Shown here in pieces: positions 28,287 to 38,527 of a stretch of DNA of 64,000 bases. The position numbers and the translations under genes were made by a program. A model generated the notes under the pieces. That model saw only the letters and a list, made by a program, of their open reading frames with translations. It had not been told where the DNA came from and did not search any database. The stretch comes from an uncultured Cetobacterium sp. (GTDB lineage Bacteria > Fusobacteriota > Fusobacteriia > Fusobacteriales > Fusobacteriaceae). How positions within the stretch are numbered: the first letter of the stretch is position 1; each line of letters opens with the position of its first letter. Where the stretch lies: NCBI RefSeq assembly GCF_947072685.1, contig NZ_CAMTIK010000008.1, positions 1 through 64,000 on the forward strand, written 5' to 3'.

Positions 28287-28574
28287 CTAACCTCTATGAG
28301 AATATAGATGTGTACAATTAGGGAATTCTTTTAGCTGAAGTTCTAATAAGTGCTTTATAACTCCATTAAAATCTAAATCTGAAAATTCAAAATCGTCAAT
28401 TCCATCTTCGATAACATTGAATGTATTATCATCTGTTTTTATTAATGTTATCTTGTTATCTTTTGTTAAAGGGTTTTCATTTTCTGTAAAAATAATTTTT
28501 TCACCAGTATTCATTTCATTGATACAACTAAGAACATACTCTTCAAACTTATCTAAAATAATTTTTTTCGACAT
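28287..28574 (-). CDS. Hypothetical protein, 95 aa
   Basis: ORF with RBS (aggagaag complement) and intergenic placement; no recognised domain. Confidence 0.6.
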   Translation of the reverse strand: MSKKIILDKFEEYVLSCINEMNTGEKIIFTENENPLTKDNKITLIKTDDNTFNVIEDGIDDFEFSDLDFNGVIKHLLELQLKEFPNCTHLYSHRG

Positions 28575-28826
28575 ATGATTTCACTTCTCCTTAAATTTAA
28601 TTATTTTGTATATCTATTAACTCTAAAATATAATTCGAAATTAAAGCGGATTTCCTTTAAATTTTTTTTTAAAAGTATGAGAATAAGGGATAAATGGAGT
28701 TTAAAAATAATTTTTTTGACATCTCTATCAATTCATGATATTATTTTTTCAATTTAAATGATTTTGACGATAGTTTTTTTAAAAAAAATCGTTATTTTAT
28801 TTGCCGTTTTTAAGGGGGGATATTTT

Positions 28827-30029
28827 GTGAGAGTAGTAAAAAAATATGGTGGTAGCTCAGTTTCAACAATTGATAAAATAAAAAATATAGCTATACATCT
28901 ATCTAAAAATAAAAAAGTAGGGGATGAAATAGTAGTTGTAGTTTCAGCCATGGGGAAAACAACGGACAATTTAATGAAATTAGCTAACGAAATATCGTTA
29001 ACACCGGATATAAGGGAATTAGATAGTTTGCTTTCAACAGGAGAACAACAATCGATATCACTTCTAAGTATGGCACTTAAAAGTTTGGACTGTAAGTCAA
29101 TATCTTTAACTGGAGCTCAAGCAGGGATAAAGACAACAGGACTACATACAAAAAATAAAATTGAAAGTATAAAAACAGAAAAAATAGAAAGTTATTTGAA
29201 AGCTGGGAAAATTGTTATTGTGGCAGGTTTTCAAGGGGTAAATGAAAACGGAGATATAACAACTTTGGGAAGAGGCGGATCGGATACAAGTGCAGTGGCA
29301 TTGGCAGCTGCTTTGAGATGTGAGTGTGAAATTTATACAGATGTTCCTGGGATTTATTCTATAGATCCAAGAGTTTATAAAAAAGCAAAAAAAATAGAGA
29401 GAATATCATATGAGGAGATGATGGAGATGGCGAATTTAGGGGCTGGAGTTATGGAGACAAGAGCTGTAGAAATTGGAAAAAAATATGGTGTTAAAATATC
29501 TGTAGGGGAGACTTTAGGGCCGGAAACAGGAACTTATATATGTGATAGTAGTGAAATTATAGAAAAAAAAGTTGTGACAGGGATATCAATTAGCAAAAAT
29601 GTTATAATGGTGAATCTAGAGAATTTTTTAGTAATTCCTAAAAATATATCGATTATTTTTAGTGCAATTGCTAAAAATGGTGTAAATGTAGATATGATAT
29701 CTCAAAATGAAGGAGATAACTTAATAGGAAGTATTGGATTTACTTGTCCTATTGCGGATGAGTTGTTTCTAGATATTGCCTTAAAAGAAGTAGAGAACTA
29801 TATTCCAGATATCCAAGTTATAAAAAGATCGGAGGTTGTGAAGATATCTTTGGTAGGAATAGGGATGATAAGTAATTTTGGAGTTGCGGCAAAAGTATTT
29901 GAAGTTTTGTCAGATATAGATGCGAAATTTTATCAATGTACAACTTCAGAAATATCAATATCCTTAATTATTAAAATAGATGATACAATAAGAGTAGTTG
30001 AAAAGTTAGCTGAAGTTTTCTCGATTTAA
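28827..30029 (+). CDS. lysC: Aspartate kinase
   Basis: VRVVKKYGGSSVSTIDKI, FITTLGRGGSDTSAVALAAAL-like (DITTLGRGGSDTSAVALAAAL), ACT domains; GTG 28827 after aagggggga. Confidence 0.93.
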   Translation: MRVVKKYGGSSVSTIDKIKNIAIHLSKNKKVGDEIVVVVSAMGKTTDNLMKLANEISLTPDIRELDSLLSTGEQQSISLLSMALKSLDCKSISLTGAQAGIKTTGLHTKNKIESIKTEKIESYLKAGKIVIVAGFQGVNENGDITTLGRGGSDTSAVALAAALRCECEIYTDVPGIYSIDPRVYKKAKKIERISYEEMMEMANLGAGVMETRAVEIGKKYGVKISVGETLGPETGTYICDSSEIIEKKVVTGISISKNVIMVNLENFLVIPKNISIIFSAIAKNGVNVDMISQNEGDNLIGSIGFTCPIADELFLDIALKEVENYIPDIQVIKRSEVVKISLVGIGMISNFGVAAKVFEVLSDIDAKFYQCTTSEISISLIIKIDDTIRVVEKLAEVFSI

Positions 30030-30050
30030 AAATTGGTAGGAGGAATAGTT

Positions 30051-31037
30051 ATGAAAAAATATAATTTAGCAATTGTTGGAGCAACGGGTATGGTAGGGAG
30101 AATGTTCTTGAAAGTTTTAGAGGAAAGAGAATTACCTATAGAAAATTTATACCTATTTTCATCTGTTCGTTCAGCAGGAAAAAAAATATCATTTAAAAAT
30201 AAAGAGATAGTAGTGGAAGAGTTAAAAGAAGACTCTTTTGATAGAGAGATTGATATAGCTTTATTTTCGGCAGGAGGAGATATAAGTAAAAGATATGCTC
30301 CTATAGCTTCATGTAAAGGGGTTATAGTTATAGATAATAGCAGCGCATGGAGAATGGACGATCATGTACCATTAATTGTGCCGGAAGTAAATCCAGAAGA
30401 AATAGCAAAAAATACTGGAATAATAGCAAATCCGAATTGTTCAACAATTCAATCAGTAGTTCCGTTAAAAGTAATAGATAATCTATATGGAATTAAAAGG
30501 GTTGTCTATTCAACTTATCAAGCTGTATCTGGAAGTGGGGTACAGGGTGTTCGTGATTTAGAAGAAGGTATTAAAGGAAATAAACCTACAAATTACCCTC
30601 ACCCTATAGCAAACAATTGTTTGCCTCATATTGATTCTTTTTCAGATAATAATTACACTAAAGAAGAGGAAAAAATGATAAATGAGACGAGAAAAATATT
30701 AGGTAAACCAAATCTTGCTGTGACAGCAACTTGTGTTAGGGTTCCTGTTATAAATGCACATTCAATATCTATAAATGTAGAGCTTGAAAAATCACCGGAT
30801 TTAGATGAATTAAGAGATGTTCTTTCTAAAACCAAAGGGATAATTCTGGAGGATAATATTAAAGAAAATATATATCCTATGGCTATAAATGCGGACGGGA
30901 AGGATGAGATATTTGTAGGAAGACTAAGGAAAGATTTCAGTATAGAAAATGGATTGAATCTTTGGGTAGTGGCAGATAATATAAGAAAAGGTGCCGCAAC
31001 AAATAGCGTTCAAATAGCTGAATTATTGATGAAATAA
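30051..31037 (+). CDS. asd: Aspartate-semialdehyde dehydrogenase
   Basis: LAIVGATGMVGRMFLKVLEER, NPNCSTIQ, GSGVQG. Confidence 0.95.
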   Translation: MKKYNLAIVGATGMVGRMFLKVLEERELPIENLYLFSSVRSAGKKISFKNKEIVVEELKEDSFDREIDIALFSAGGDISKRYAPIASCKGVIVIDNSSAWRMDDHVPLIVPEVNPEEIAKNTGIIANPNCSTIQSVVPLKVIDNLYGIKRVVYSTYQAVSGSGVQGVRDLEEGIKGNKPTNYPHPIANNCLPHIDSFSDNNYTKEEEKMINETRKILGKPNLAVTATCVRVPVINAHSISINVELEKSPDLDELRDVLSKTKGIILEDNIKENIYPMAINADGKDEIFVGRLRKDFSIENGLNLWVVADNIRKGAATNSVQIAELLMK

Positions 31038-31046
31038 GGAGAGTAT

Positions 31047-32201
31047 ATGTTAGAAATAAATCCATATCTAGACGAAATAGAAATTTCGGTTATTAGAAAA
31101 ATATCAGAAGCTTGTACTAAATATAAAAATATATCTGGGGATAAATGTCTTATAAATTTAACTATAGGAGAACCAGATTTACCACAACCTAAAATAATAA
31201 AAGAAGATGTTGCTAATTATATAGTAGAAGCTAAACTTGGCTATTCACAATTAGGTGGAATTATAGAGTTGAGGGAAGAGATAGCAAAGTACTATAAAGA
31301 TAAATATGATATAGATATAAAAGCTGATGAAATAATAGTAACAGTAGGCAGTACAGAAGGGCTATCAACAGCCATAAAGACGGTTGTTTTGCCTGGAGAT
31401 GAAGTGATTGCCCCACTACCTATATATCCAGGGTATGAACCATTAATTATAATGGCTGGAGCTAAATTAGTCAAAGTTGAAACAAAAGATGACGGTTACG
31501 AATTGACGGTCGAGAAACTGAAAGAATTTGTGAATAAAAAAACAAAAGCAATAATATTAAATTATCCATCAAATCCATCAGGAGTTATAATTTCTAAAAA
31601 AAATAGAGATGATATTTTAAATTTTGCTAAAGAAAATAATTTATATATAATTAGCGATGAAGTTTACAGTGAGATTATATTTGAAGGGGAACATAATAGT
31701 TTTTTACAAAATGGATATAGAGAAAATGTAATCTTAGTAAATGGATTTTCAAAATCACACTCTTTAACAGGGTGGAGAATAGGTTACTTGATATCTAGTA
31801 AAAAATTGCGAGATTATTTATTAAAAGTTCATCAGTATACAGTGACATCAGCATCGATAATATCACAAAAAGGGGCCTTGGTAGCCCTGAACAAATGTAG
31901 TTGCATAGATGAGCAAATTGGAATCTATCGAGAAAGAGCTATGAAGGTGTACAGCAGACTGAAAGAAGCAGGGGTTAGTGCGATAAAACCTAAAGGTGCA
32001 ATATATATATTTGTTTCAATAGGAGAGGGAAACTCTTTAGAGTTTGCAGAAAAATTATTAGAAAGTGAAAGAGTTGCGGTTGTGCCAGGAGTAGCTTTTG
32101 GAATGGATAATTTCATTCGTTTATCTTTAGTGAGTGATTTAGATGAACTTTTAGAAGCAACAGATAGAATAATTGAATTTATAAATAGTCCTAGGGTGTG
32201 A
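31047..32201 (+). CDS. Class I PLP-dependent aminotransferase
   Basis: LNYPSNPSGVIISKK, NGFSKSHSLTGWRIGYL PLP-Lys motif; in lysC-asd cluster. Confidence 0.92.
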   Translation: MLEINPYLDEIEISVIRKISEACTKYKNISGDKCLINLTIGEPDLPQPKIIKEDVANYIVEAKLGYSQLGGIIELREEIAKYYKDKYDIDIKADEIIVTVGSTEGLSTAIKTVVLPGDEVIAPLPIYPGYEPLIIMAGAKLVKVETKDDGYELTVEKLKEFVNKKTKAIILNYPSNPSGVIISKKNRDDILNFAKENNLYIISDEVYSEIIFEGEHNSFLQNGYRENVILVNGFSKSHSLTGWRIGYLISSKKLRDYLLKVHQYTVTSASIISQKGALVALNKCSCIDEQIGIYRERAMKVYSRLKEAGVSAIKPKGAIYIFVSIGEGNSLEFAEKLLESERVAVVPGVAFGMDNFIRLSLVSDLDELLEATDRIIEFINSPRV

Positions 32202-32220
32202 TTTTTTCACACCCTTTATT
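32194..32220. terminator. Terminator
   Basis: GGGTGTGAttttTTCACACCCTTTATT. Confidence 0.7.
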
Positions 32221-32232
32221 TATAAATTAAAG

Positions 32233-33033
32233 TTACTTATTGAGCTCGTCATAAATATTTTTAATAGAATTAAAAATAAATGTTGGCTTGATTGGACTTT
32301 TGACAACATCATCTAAGGTGCTTTCACCAGTTAATACAAGAGCAGTATTAATACCAGCATTGAAACCACATGTTATATCTGTATAAATTCTATCGCCAAC
32401 AATTATAATCTCATCTTTTTCTAGATTTTTATCTTTGACTAAAAGTTCAATCATCTCTTTTCGTGGTTTACCAATCACAAAGGGTCTTTTTCCTGTTGTG
32501 AGGAAAAGCATTTCACAAATTGATCCACAATCAGGAATGTATCTCTTATTTTTTAAAGGGCATGAAAAATCAGGATTTGTAGCAATATAATGTTCAACAC
32601 CTTTAAAAAGAAGCATAGAAGCATCTGTTAATTTTTTATAGTCAAGTTCGGTATCAAATCCTATAATTAAAGTATTAACATCTTCATCAGAATTATTTTT
32701 TAAAGTAAATCCATTTTCTAACAGTTCCTGTTTTAAAGCATTGGTTCCAACAACATAAATTTTCAAAAGATCTTTTCTACCGAGTGTATTTAAATAATCA
32801 ATTGTGGCCTGGACAGAGGTATAGAAATGATTCTTATTAACAGTTAATCCCAAGTTATTAACTTTATTAACGTAGTTATTCAAATTTTTAGAGGAGTTGT
32901 TTGTCAAAAAAATAAAATCTTTATTTTGAGAATTTAAAAGATCTATAAATTCTTTGGTCCCTTCTATTAACTTATCCTCGTGATATATAGTTCCATCCAT
33001 ATCCAATAAAAATAATTTGTTTTTTGTAAGCAT
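32233..33033 (-). CDS. HAD-superfamily hydrolase, NagD-like
   Basis: FLLDMDGTIYHEDKLIEG, FLTNNSSKN, IVGDRIYTDI. Confidence 0.9.
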   Translation of the reverse strand: MLTKNKLFLLDMDGTIYHEDKLIEGTKEFIDLLNSQNKDFIFLTNNSSKNLNNYVNKVNNLGLTVNKNHFYTSVQATIDYLNTLGRKDLLKIYVVGTNALKQELLENGFTLKNNSDEDVNTLIIGFDTELDYKKLTDASMLLFKGVEHYIATNPDFSCPLKNKRYIPDCGSICEMLFLTTGKRPFVIGKPRKEMIELLVKDKNLEKDEIIIVGDRIYTDITCGFNAGINTALVLTGESTLDDVVKSPIKPTFIFNSIKNIYDELNK

Positions 33034-33132
33034 AAAAATCCCCCTAATATAAAAGTGTGTATAAGATATGTATATACTTTATTAAAGTGTGGTATGTCAA
33101 GTTTTTTTAATTTTAAAAAAAGAAAAATATTG

Positions 33133-33160
33133 TTGACTTTTGTATAAAATAAGGTATAAT
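33133..33160 (+). promoter_or_regulatory. Putative promoter of TRAP operon
   Basis: TTGACT, 16-nt spacer, TATAAT. Confidence 0.55.
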
Positions 33161-33223
33161 TGTAATAAAAATAGAACAATTGTTTGGAAAAAATAGAATA
33201 AAAAAATAGCAGAGATAAGAGAG

Positions 33224-33269
33224 AAGCTATTCGATTAAGAAAACCAGTCTTTTTTGAATAGCTTTTTTT
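33224..33269 (+). terminator. Leader terminator-like hairpin upstream of TRAP operon
   Basis: AAGCTATTC...AAGA...TCTT...GAATAGCTTTTTTT between promoter and dctP. Confidence 0.6.
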
Positions 33270-33310
33270 AATAAAAAAAATTAAAAAATAAAATAGGGAG
33301 GTAAGGATTA

Positions 33311-34348
33311 ATGAAAAGGGGATTATTGAAAGTATTGATGACAGGATTAACAATTTTTTTAGTTTCTTGTGGTGGGAATAAAGATGAATCTAAACAAGAG
33401 GTTAAGCCACAAGCGAAAGTAGCTGAAAAAAGAGTGATGAAATTGAGCACTAAATTTGTTGAGGATGAACAAACAGCAAAGACACTTCATATTGTTGCAA
33501 ATAAAATAAATGAGAGATTAAAAGGAAATTTAGAAGTTCAAGTTTTTACAGGAGGACAACTCCCAATAGGAAAGGATAGTATGGAGCAAGTAGTTTCAGG
33601 AGCGAACTGGATTTCAGTGGACGGTTTAAATTTTTTAGGTGATTATGTTCCAGACTACAATGCTGTTGTAGGGCCAATGTTATATAGCAATTTTGATGAA
33701 TATTTAGCTATGACAAAAAGTGATTTAGTTAAAAATTTAAATTTAGAGGCTGAAAAAAAGGGGATAAAAGTTTTATCATTAGATTATCTTTTTGGATTTA
33801 GAAGTATGTTGACTGAAAAGGAAGTGAAAGTTCCAGAAGATTTAAAAGGGCTAAAAATAAGAGTGCCAAATAGTCAGCTGTATATGCTTACATTGGAAGC
33901 GATGGGAGCAAATCCTACACCGTTGCCGTTCACAGAAGTTTACAGTGGAATTCAACAAAAAGTTGTTGATGGATTAGAGGGGTCTTTAATGACAATATAT
34001 GGAACAAAAATATACGAAGTTAGAAAACAAGTGTCTTTAACTAATCATTTACTAGGAGTTTCAGGAATAGTAATGTCAAAAAAAGTATGGGATGATTTAA
34101 ATGATGAGCAAAGAATGGTTATTGAGGAGGAGTTCTATAATGGAAGTCTTTACAATACTGAAGAAACAATAAAGTTAGAAGGAGAATACCAAAAGCAATT
34201 AGAAGAATTAGGAGTTAAATTTAATGAAGTTGATTCTGAAGCGTTTAATAAAGCTATTGCAAATGTATATAACCAATTTCCGAAATGGACACCAGGAATA
34301 TATGATAAAATTATGGAAGAATTAAATAAAATTAGAGAGAATAATTAG
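33311..34348 (+). CDS. TRAP transporter substrate-binding protein (DctP/SiaP family), lipoprotein
   Basis: Lipobox LVSCGG; KIRVPNSQLYMLTLEAMGANPTPLPFTEVYSGIQQKVVDGLEG. Confidence 0.93.
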   Translation: MKRGLLKVLMTGLTIFLVSCGGNKDESKQEVKPQAKVAEKRVMKLSTKFVEDEQTAKTLHIVANKINERLKGNLEVQVFTGGQLPIGKDSMEQVVSGANWISVDGLNFLGDYVPDYNAVVGPMLYSNFDEYLAMTKSDLVKNLNLEAEKKGIKVLSLDYLFGFRSMLTEKEVKVPEDLKGLKIRVPNSQLYMLTLEAMGANPTPLPFTEVYSGIQQKVVDGLEGSLMTIYGTKIYEVRKQVSLTNHLLGVSGIVMSKKVWDDLNDEQRMVIEEEFYNGSLYNTEETIKLEGEYQKQLEELGVKFNEVDSEAFNKAIANVYNQFPKWTPGIYDKIMEELNKIRENN

Positions 34349-34376
34349 TTAAATATTTATATTATTGGGGGAGTAA

Positions 34377-34922
34377 ATGAACAAAGAGTTATTGAAAAAA
34401 ATAAGAGAAGTTGAGTTTGAAGCATTGGTAGGAAGTGTGACAATCAGCGTAACTGTCATACTGGTTATAGTAAATGTTTTTTTGAGATATTTTTTAGGAA
34501 TCCAATATTCTTGGGTTGAAGAAGTTTCGGTAGGGTGTTTTATATGGACAGTTTATTTAGGTGCAACAGCAGGATATAGAAAAAAAGGTCTGATAGGTGT
34601 AGATGTACTGACTAAAATTCTTCCTTTGAAAGGAAGGCGTGTTTTAAGAGTTATAACAAATACTCTTTTGCTTATTTTAACTTCAGCAATGTTTTATTTG
34701 AGTTACCGATATACATTGGGATCAGATAAAATAACTTCAGCTTTGGAAGTTTCGTATGTTTATATAAATAGCTCTCTTCCAATCTCATTTGGTCTAATGA
34801 CAATATATTCACTTTATTTTTTTATTCATGACATTATATTTTTTAACAGTATAGAAGAAGAAATTATTGAAGAGATCGAAGAGGAAGAGTATAAACAACA
34901 AATAGAGGAAGTGATAATGTAA
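34377..34922 (+). CDS. TRAP transporter small permease (DctQ)
   Basis: WVEEVSVGCFIWTVYLGATAGYRKKGLIGVD. Confidence 0.92.
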   Translation: MNKELLKKIREVEFEALVGSVTISVTVILVIVNVFLRYFLGIQYSWVEEVSVGCFIWTVYLGATAGYRKKGLIGVDVLTKILPLKGRRVLRVITNTLLLILTSAMFYLSYRYTLGSDKITSALEVSYVYINSSLPISFGLMTIYSLYFFIHDIIFFNSIEEEIIEEIEEEEYKQQIEEVIM

Positions 34923-36208
34923 TGGAGTCATTTATACCAGTAATTATTTTATTTGTATTATTTTTTTTAAATATTCCAATTGCATTTGCATTGATAGGAT
35001 CATCACTGTATTATTTTATTTTTCAAAATAATATAATGTCAGTAAATTTAGTGATTCAACAGTTTGTTACAGCTGTTGAGTCCTTCCCTTATCTAGCTGT
35101 TCCATTTTTCATAATGGTTGGATCCGTTATGAACTTTTCTGGAATAAGTTCAAGTCTGATGAAAATGGCAGAGGTGTTAACAGGTCATATGGTCGGAGGT
35201 TTAGCACAAGTAAATGTTATATTGAGTGCCATGATGGGGGGGATTTCTGGTTCAGCAAATGCCGACGCAGCTATGCAATCAAAAATTTTAGTTCCAGAAA
35301 TGGTAAAAAGAAATTTTTCTAAGCCGTTTTCAGCGGCGGTAACTGCGGCCTCATCGTCGGTGAGTCCGGTTATACCGCCAGGAACTAATTTAATAATCTA
35401 TTCATTGATTGCAAACGTATCAGTGGCAAAGATGTTTTTAGCAGGATATACTCCTGGAATAATGATGACAGTGGCATTGATGATTGTAGTGCATATGGTA
35501 TCTAAAAAAAGAGGATATACTTCTACAAGAGATAAGAGAGCTACAATAAAAGAGATTTTTATTCAGATGAAGGAGTCTATATGGGCACTACTAATACCAT
35601 TTGGAATTATTTTAGGAATGAGAATGGGATTGTTTACTCCAACAGAAGCAGGAGGAGTGGCAGTATTATTTTGTTTTGTAATTGGAATTTTTGTGTATAA
35701 AAAACTAAAATTAAAGCATATAAAAATAATTTTAAAAGATACAGTTTATGGAACTGGATCTGTAATGCTATTAATTATAGGTGCAAAAGTTTTTGGATAT
35801 TATTTAACATTGGAAAGAATTCCTCAAATGATTACAAATTTACTGGTAGGATTTACAGATAATAGATATATGATGTTATTTATTATAAATTTATTACTTT
35901 TATTTGTAGGGATGTTTTTAGAGGGCGGAGCAGCACTGGTTATATTGGCACCGTTATTAGTCCCGGCAGTAACAAAAATAGGTATAGACCCTATTCAATT
36001 TGGTATTATACTAATAGTTAATATTATGATAGGAGGAATAACTCCCCCATTTGGATCAATGATGTTTACAACTTGTTCAATAGTCGGAGTCAAGTTGGAT
36101 GAATTTGTGAAAGAGGTTATGCCATTTATACTAGCACTGTTAATAGTTTTAGCAATTTTGACTTATTCTGAAACGATTGCATTGTATATTCCAAATCTAT
36201 TAATGTAA
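34922..36208 (+). CDS. TRAP transporter large permease (DctM)
   Basis: GGISGSANADAAMQSKILVPEM, ITPPFGSMMFTTCSI. Confidence 0.95.
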   Translation: MESFIPVIILFVLFFLNIPIAFALIGSSLYYFIFQNNIMSVNLVIQQFVTAVESFPYLAVPFFIMVGSVMNFSGISSSLMKMAEVLTGHMVGGLAQVNVILSAMMGGISGSANADAAMQSKILVPEMVKRNFSKPFSAAVTAASSSVSPVIPPGTNLIIYSLIANVSVAKMFLAGYTPGIMMTVALMIVVHMVSKKRGYTSTRDKRATIKEIFIQMKESIWALLIPFGIILGMRMGLFTPTEAGGVAVLFCFVIGIFVYKKLKLKHIKIILKDTVYGTGSVMLLIIGAKVFGYYLTLERIPQMITNLLVGFTDNRYMMLFIINLLLLFVGMFLEGGAALVILAPLLVPAVTKIGIDPIQFGIILIVNIMIGGITPPFGSMMFTTCSIVGVKLDEFVKEVMPFILALLIVLAILTYSETIALYIPNLLM

Positions 36209-36224
36209 AAAAGGAGAGTAAAGA

Positions 36225-37301
36225 ATGAAATGTAGAAAAATTATGCTTAGTTTATTTTTTGTTGCTTCAGTAATTTCCTACTCAAAAATTGATACAGATA
36301 AAAAAATAATTATTGCTCATAGAGGAGCTAGTGGATATTTGCCAGAACATACTTTGGAATCTAAAGCACTGGCATTTGGGCAAGGAGCAGATTATTTAGA
36401 GCAAGATTTAGCAATGACAAAAGATAACAAGTTGATAGTTATTCATGATCATTTTCTAGATCAGCTGACAGATGTTGCTGAAAAATATCCAGAAAGAGCC
36501 AGAAAAGATGGTAGATATTATGTTATAGATTTTAGTTTAGATGAAATAAAAAATTTAAATATGACTGAGAATTTTAAAATTAAAGATGGGAAACAGGAGT
36601 TGGTTTATGAGGGTAGGTTTCCATTATGGAAATCAAACTTTAAAATTCACACTTTTGAAGAAGAAATAGAATTTATTCAAGGATTAGAAAAAACTACAGG
36701 GAAAAGAATAGGGATATATCCTGAAACAAAAGCACCATGGTTACATCATCAAGAAGGAAAAGATATAGCGGCAGAAACACTAAAAGTGTTGAAAAAATAT
36801 GGTTATACTTCTAAAGATTCACCAGTTTATTTTCAAAGTTTTGACTTTAATGATCTTAAGCGTGTAAAGGAAAAACTATTACCAGAGATGGGGATGGATA
36901 TAAAATTAGTTCAATTGGTAGCTTACACAGATTGGAACGAAACTATGGAAAAAAATTCCAAAGGAGAGTGGGTAAACTCTAGTTATGATTGGATGTTTAC
37001 ACCGGAAGGAGTAAAAGATATAGCCAAATATGCAGATGGAATTGGTCCAGGATGGTACATGGTAATAGATGATAAAAACTCCAAAAAAGGAGATATCAAA
37101 CTTACAAATTTACCTAAATATATTCAGGAAAACAAGTTAGAGTCACATCCATATACTGTTAGAAAAGATGCTTTGCCAGAATTTTTTAGCAATATCAATG
37201 AAATGTATGATTCTTTATTAAATCAAGCGAATTCAACAGGAGTATTTACAGATTTTCCAGATTTAGGAGTTGAATTCATATCTCAGAAAAAAACTAAATA
37301 A
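36225..37301 (+). CDS. glpQ: Glycerophosphodiester phosphodiesterase, periplasmic
   Basis: IIAHRGASGYLPEHTLESKALAFGQGADYLEQDLAMTKDNKLIVIHD. Confidence 0.95.
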   Translation: MKCRKIMLSLFFVASVISYSKIDTDKKIIIAHRGASGYLPEHTLESKALAFGQGADYLEQDLAMTKDNKLIVIHDHFLDQLTDVAEKYPERARKDGRYYVIDFSLDEIKNLNMTENFKIKDGKQELVYEGRFPLWKSNFKIHTFEEEIEFIQGLEKTTGKRIGIYPETKAPWLHHQEGKDIAAETLKVLKKYGYTSKDSPVYFQSFDFNDLKRVKEKLLPEMGMDIKLVQLVAYTDWNETMEKNSKGEWVNSSYDWMFTPEGVKDIAKYADGIGPGWYMVIDDKNSKKGDIKLTNLPKYIQENKLESHPYTVRKDALPEFFSNINEMYDSLLNQANSTGVFTDFPDLGVEFISQKKTK

Positions 37302-37323
37302 AGAAGTAGAAAAGAGGTATTAA

Positions 37324-37827
37324 ATGGCTGGAATGGAATTGCAAGAAATCTTTTTTAGATTGATTGTTTCCTCTGTATTAGGTGGCTGTATTGGATTAGA
37401 AAGAGAGTTGAAAAACAAATCTGCGGGATTTGTAACAATGATTTTAGTTTGCTTAGGAGCTACAACAATTGCATTAATACAGGAGGAGCTTCTAATAAGA
37501 CAAATCAATATGATAACAAATTATCCAGAGTTAGCAAATAGCTTCAAGCTAGATATAACAAGACTTTCAGCACAAGTGGTAACAGGAGTTGGATTTATAG
37601 GTGGTGGAGCAATAATTTATACTAAAGACAAAGTTTTTGGTATAACAACTGCAGCAGTTTTATGGATAACAGCTGCGATAGGTCTGGCAATAGGATATGG
37701 ATTCGTATTTTTATCTGTGTCAGCGTTTTTAATTGTAGTAATAACGCTTATTGTAATGAAATTTTTTGAGAAAAAGATTTTGCTAATAATAAAAGAAAAG
37801 ATATCTTTGAAAAGAAATGAAAGATAA
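37324..37827 (+). CDS. MgtC/SapB-family membrane protein
   Basis: GGCIGLERELKNKSAGFVTMILVCLGAT, GVGFIGGGAI. Confidence 0.93.
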   Translation: MAGMELQEIFFRLIVSSVLGGCIGLERELKNKSAGFVTMILVCLGATTIALIQEELLIRQINMITNYPELANSFKLDITRLSAQVVTGVGFIGGGAIIYTKDKVFGITTAAVLWITAAIGLAIGYGFVFLSVSAFLIVVITLIVMKFFEKKILLIIKEKISLKRNER

Positions 37828-37828
37828 G

Positions 37829-37863
37829 AAAAGGTAGTGATTTAAAAATCACTACCTTTTTAA
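37829..37863. terminator. Bidirectional terminator
   Basis: AAAAGGTAGTGATTtaaaAATCACTACCTTTTT. Confidence 0.85.
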
Positions 37864-37867
37864 TTAT

Positions 37868-38515
37868 TTAAAACTGAGCTTTATTAATTTCGTCAGTAAA
37901 TTTTTTAGCGATAAGTTGTGGTCTAGTTATTGCTCCACCAACTACAACAGAATATGCACCCATTTCCATTGCAATTCTTGATTTTTCAGGAGTATCAAAA
38001 TTTCCTTCAGCAATAATTGGTTTTTTTGATTTTTTAATTAACTCTTTTAAAACCTCAAAATTGTTTAATCCTTTAGATTGTTCAGTATAACCAACTAAAG
38101 TTGTACCAATATAATCAAATCCAAGTTCTTCAGCTCTTAGTCCTTCCTCAACAGTTGAGATATCAGCCATAAATTTTTGATTTGGATATTTAATTTTTAA
38201 AGATTTCAAAAGTTCTAAATCAGCATTAATAGTAGCATCTAAAGCAATTACATCAATATTAGTAGCAATAAGTGCTTCCAGCTCTTTTATTGTAGGAGTT
38301 ATATATGAAATCATATTATCATAATCTTTTTTGATAATTCCTATAATAGGTAAGTTAACCATTTTTTTTATTTCTAAAATATCTTCAACAGTATTTGCTC
38401 TAATTCCAACAGCTCCAGCCATTTCAGCAGCTACTGCCATTCTTCCCATAATAAATGAGCTATGTAATGGCTCGTTTTCTAATGCTTGACAAGAAACAAT
38501 AAGTCCTTTTCTCAT
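37868..38515 (-). CDS. nanE: N-acetylmannosamine-6-phosphate 2-epimerase
   Basis: [50 protein letters not shown]. Confidence 0.95.
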   Translation of the reverse strand: MRKGLIVSCQALENEPLHSSFIMGRMAVAAEMAGAVGIRANTVEDILEIKKMVNLPIIGIIKKDYDNMISYITPTIKELEALIATNIDVIALDATINADLELLKSLKIKYPNQKFMADISTVEEGLRAEELGFDYIGTTLVGYTEQSKGLNNFEVLKELIKKSKKPIIAEGNFDTPEKSRIAMEMGAYSVVVGGAITRPQLIAKKFTDEINKAQF

Positions 38516-38527
38516 AAAAGTGCCTCC

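Noticed and set aside
28575-28757. 60-aa + strand ORF upstream of lysC as possible leader peptide
   Set aside because: No Lys/Met/Thr-codon run or clear attenuator; likely random AT-rich ORF
28580-28826. Possible lysine (L-box) riboswitch upstream of lysC
   Set aside because: I could not find a recognisable L-box core; region is AT-rich without a clear aptamer
32967-33353. 128-aa minus-strand ORF spanning the HAD/TRAP intergenic region
   Set aside because: Overlaps the HAD gene start, the promoter/leader of the TRAP operon and dctP start; Phe/Leu-rich AT artefact
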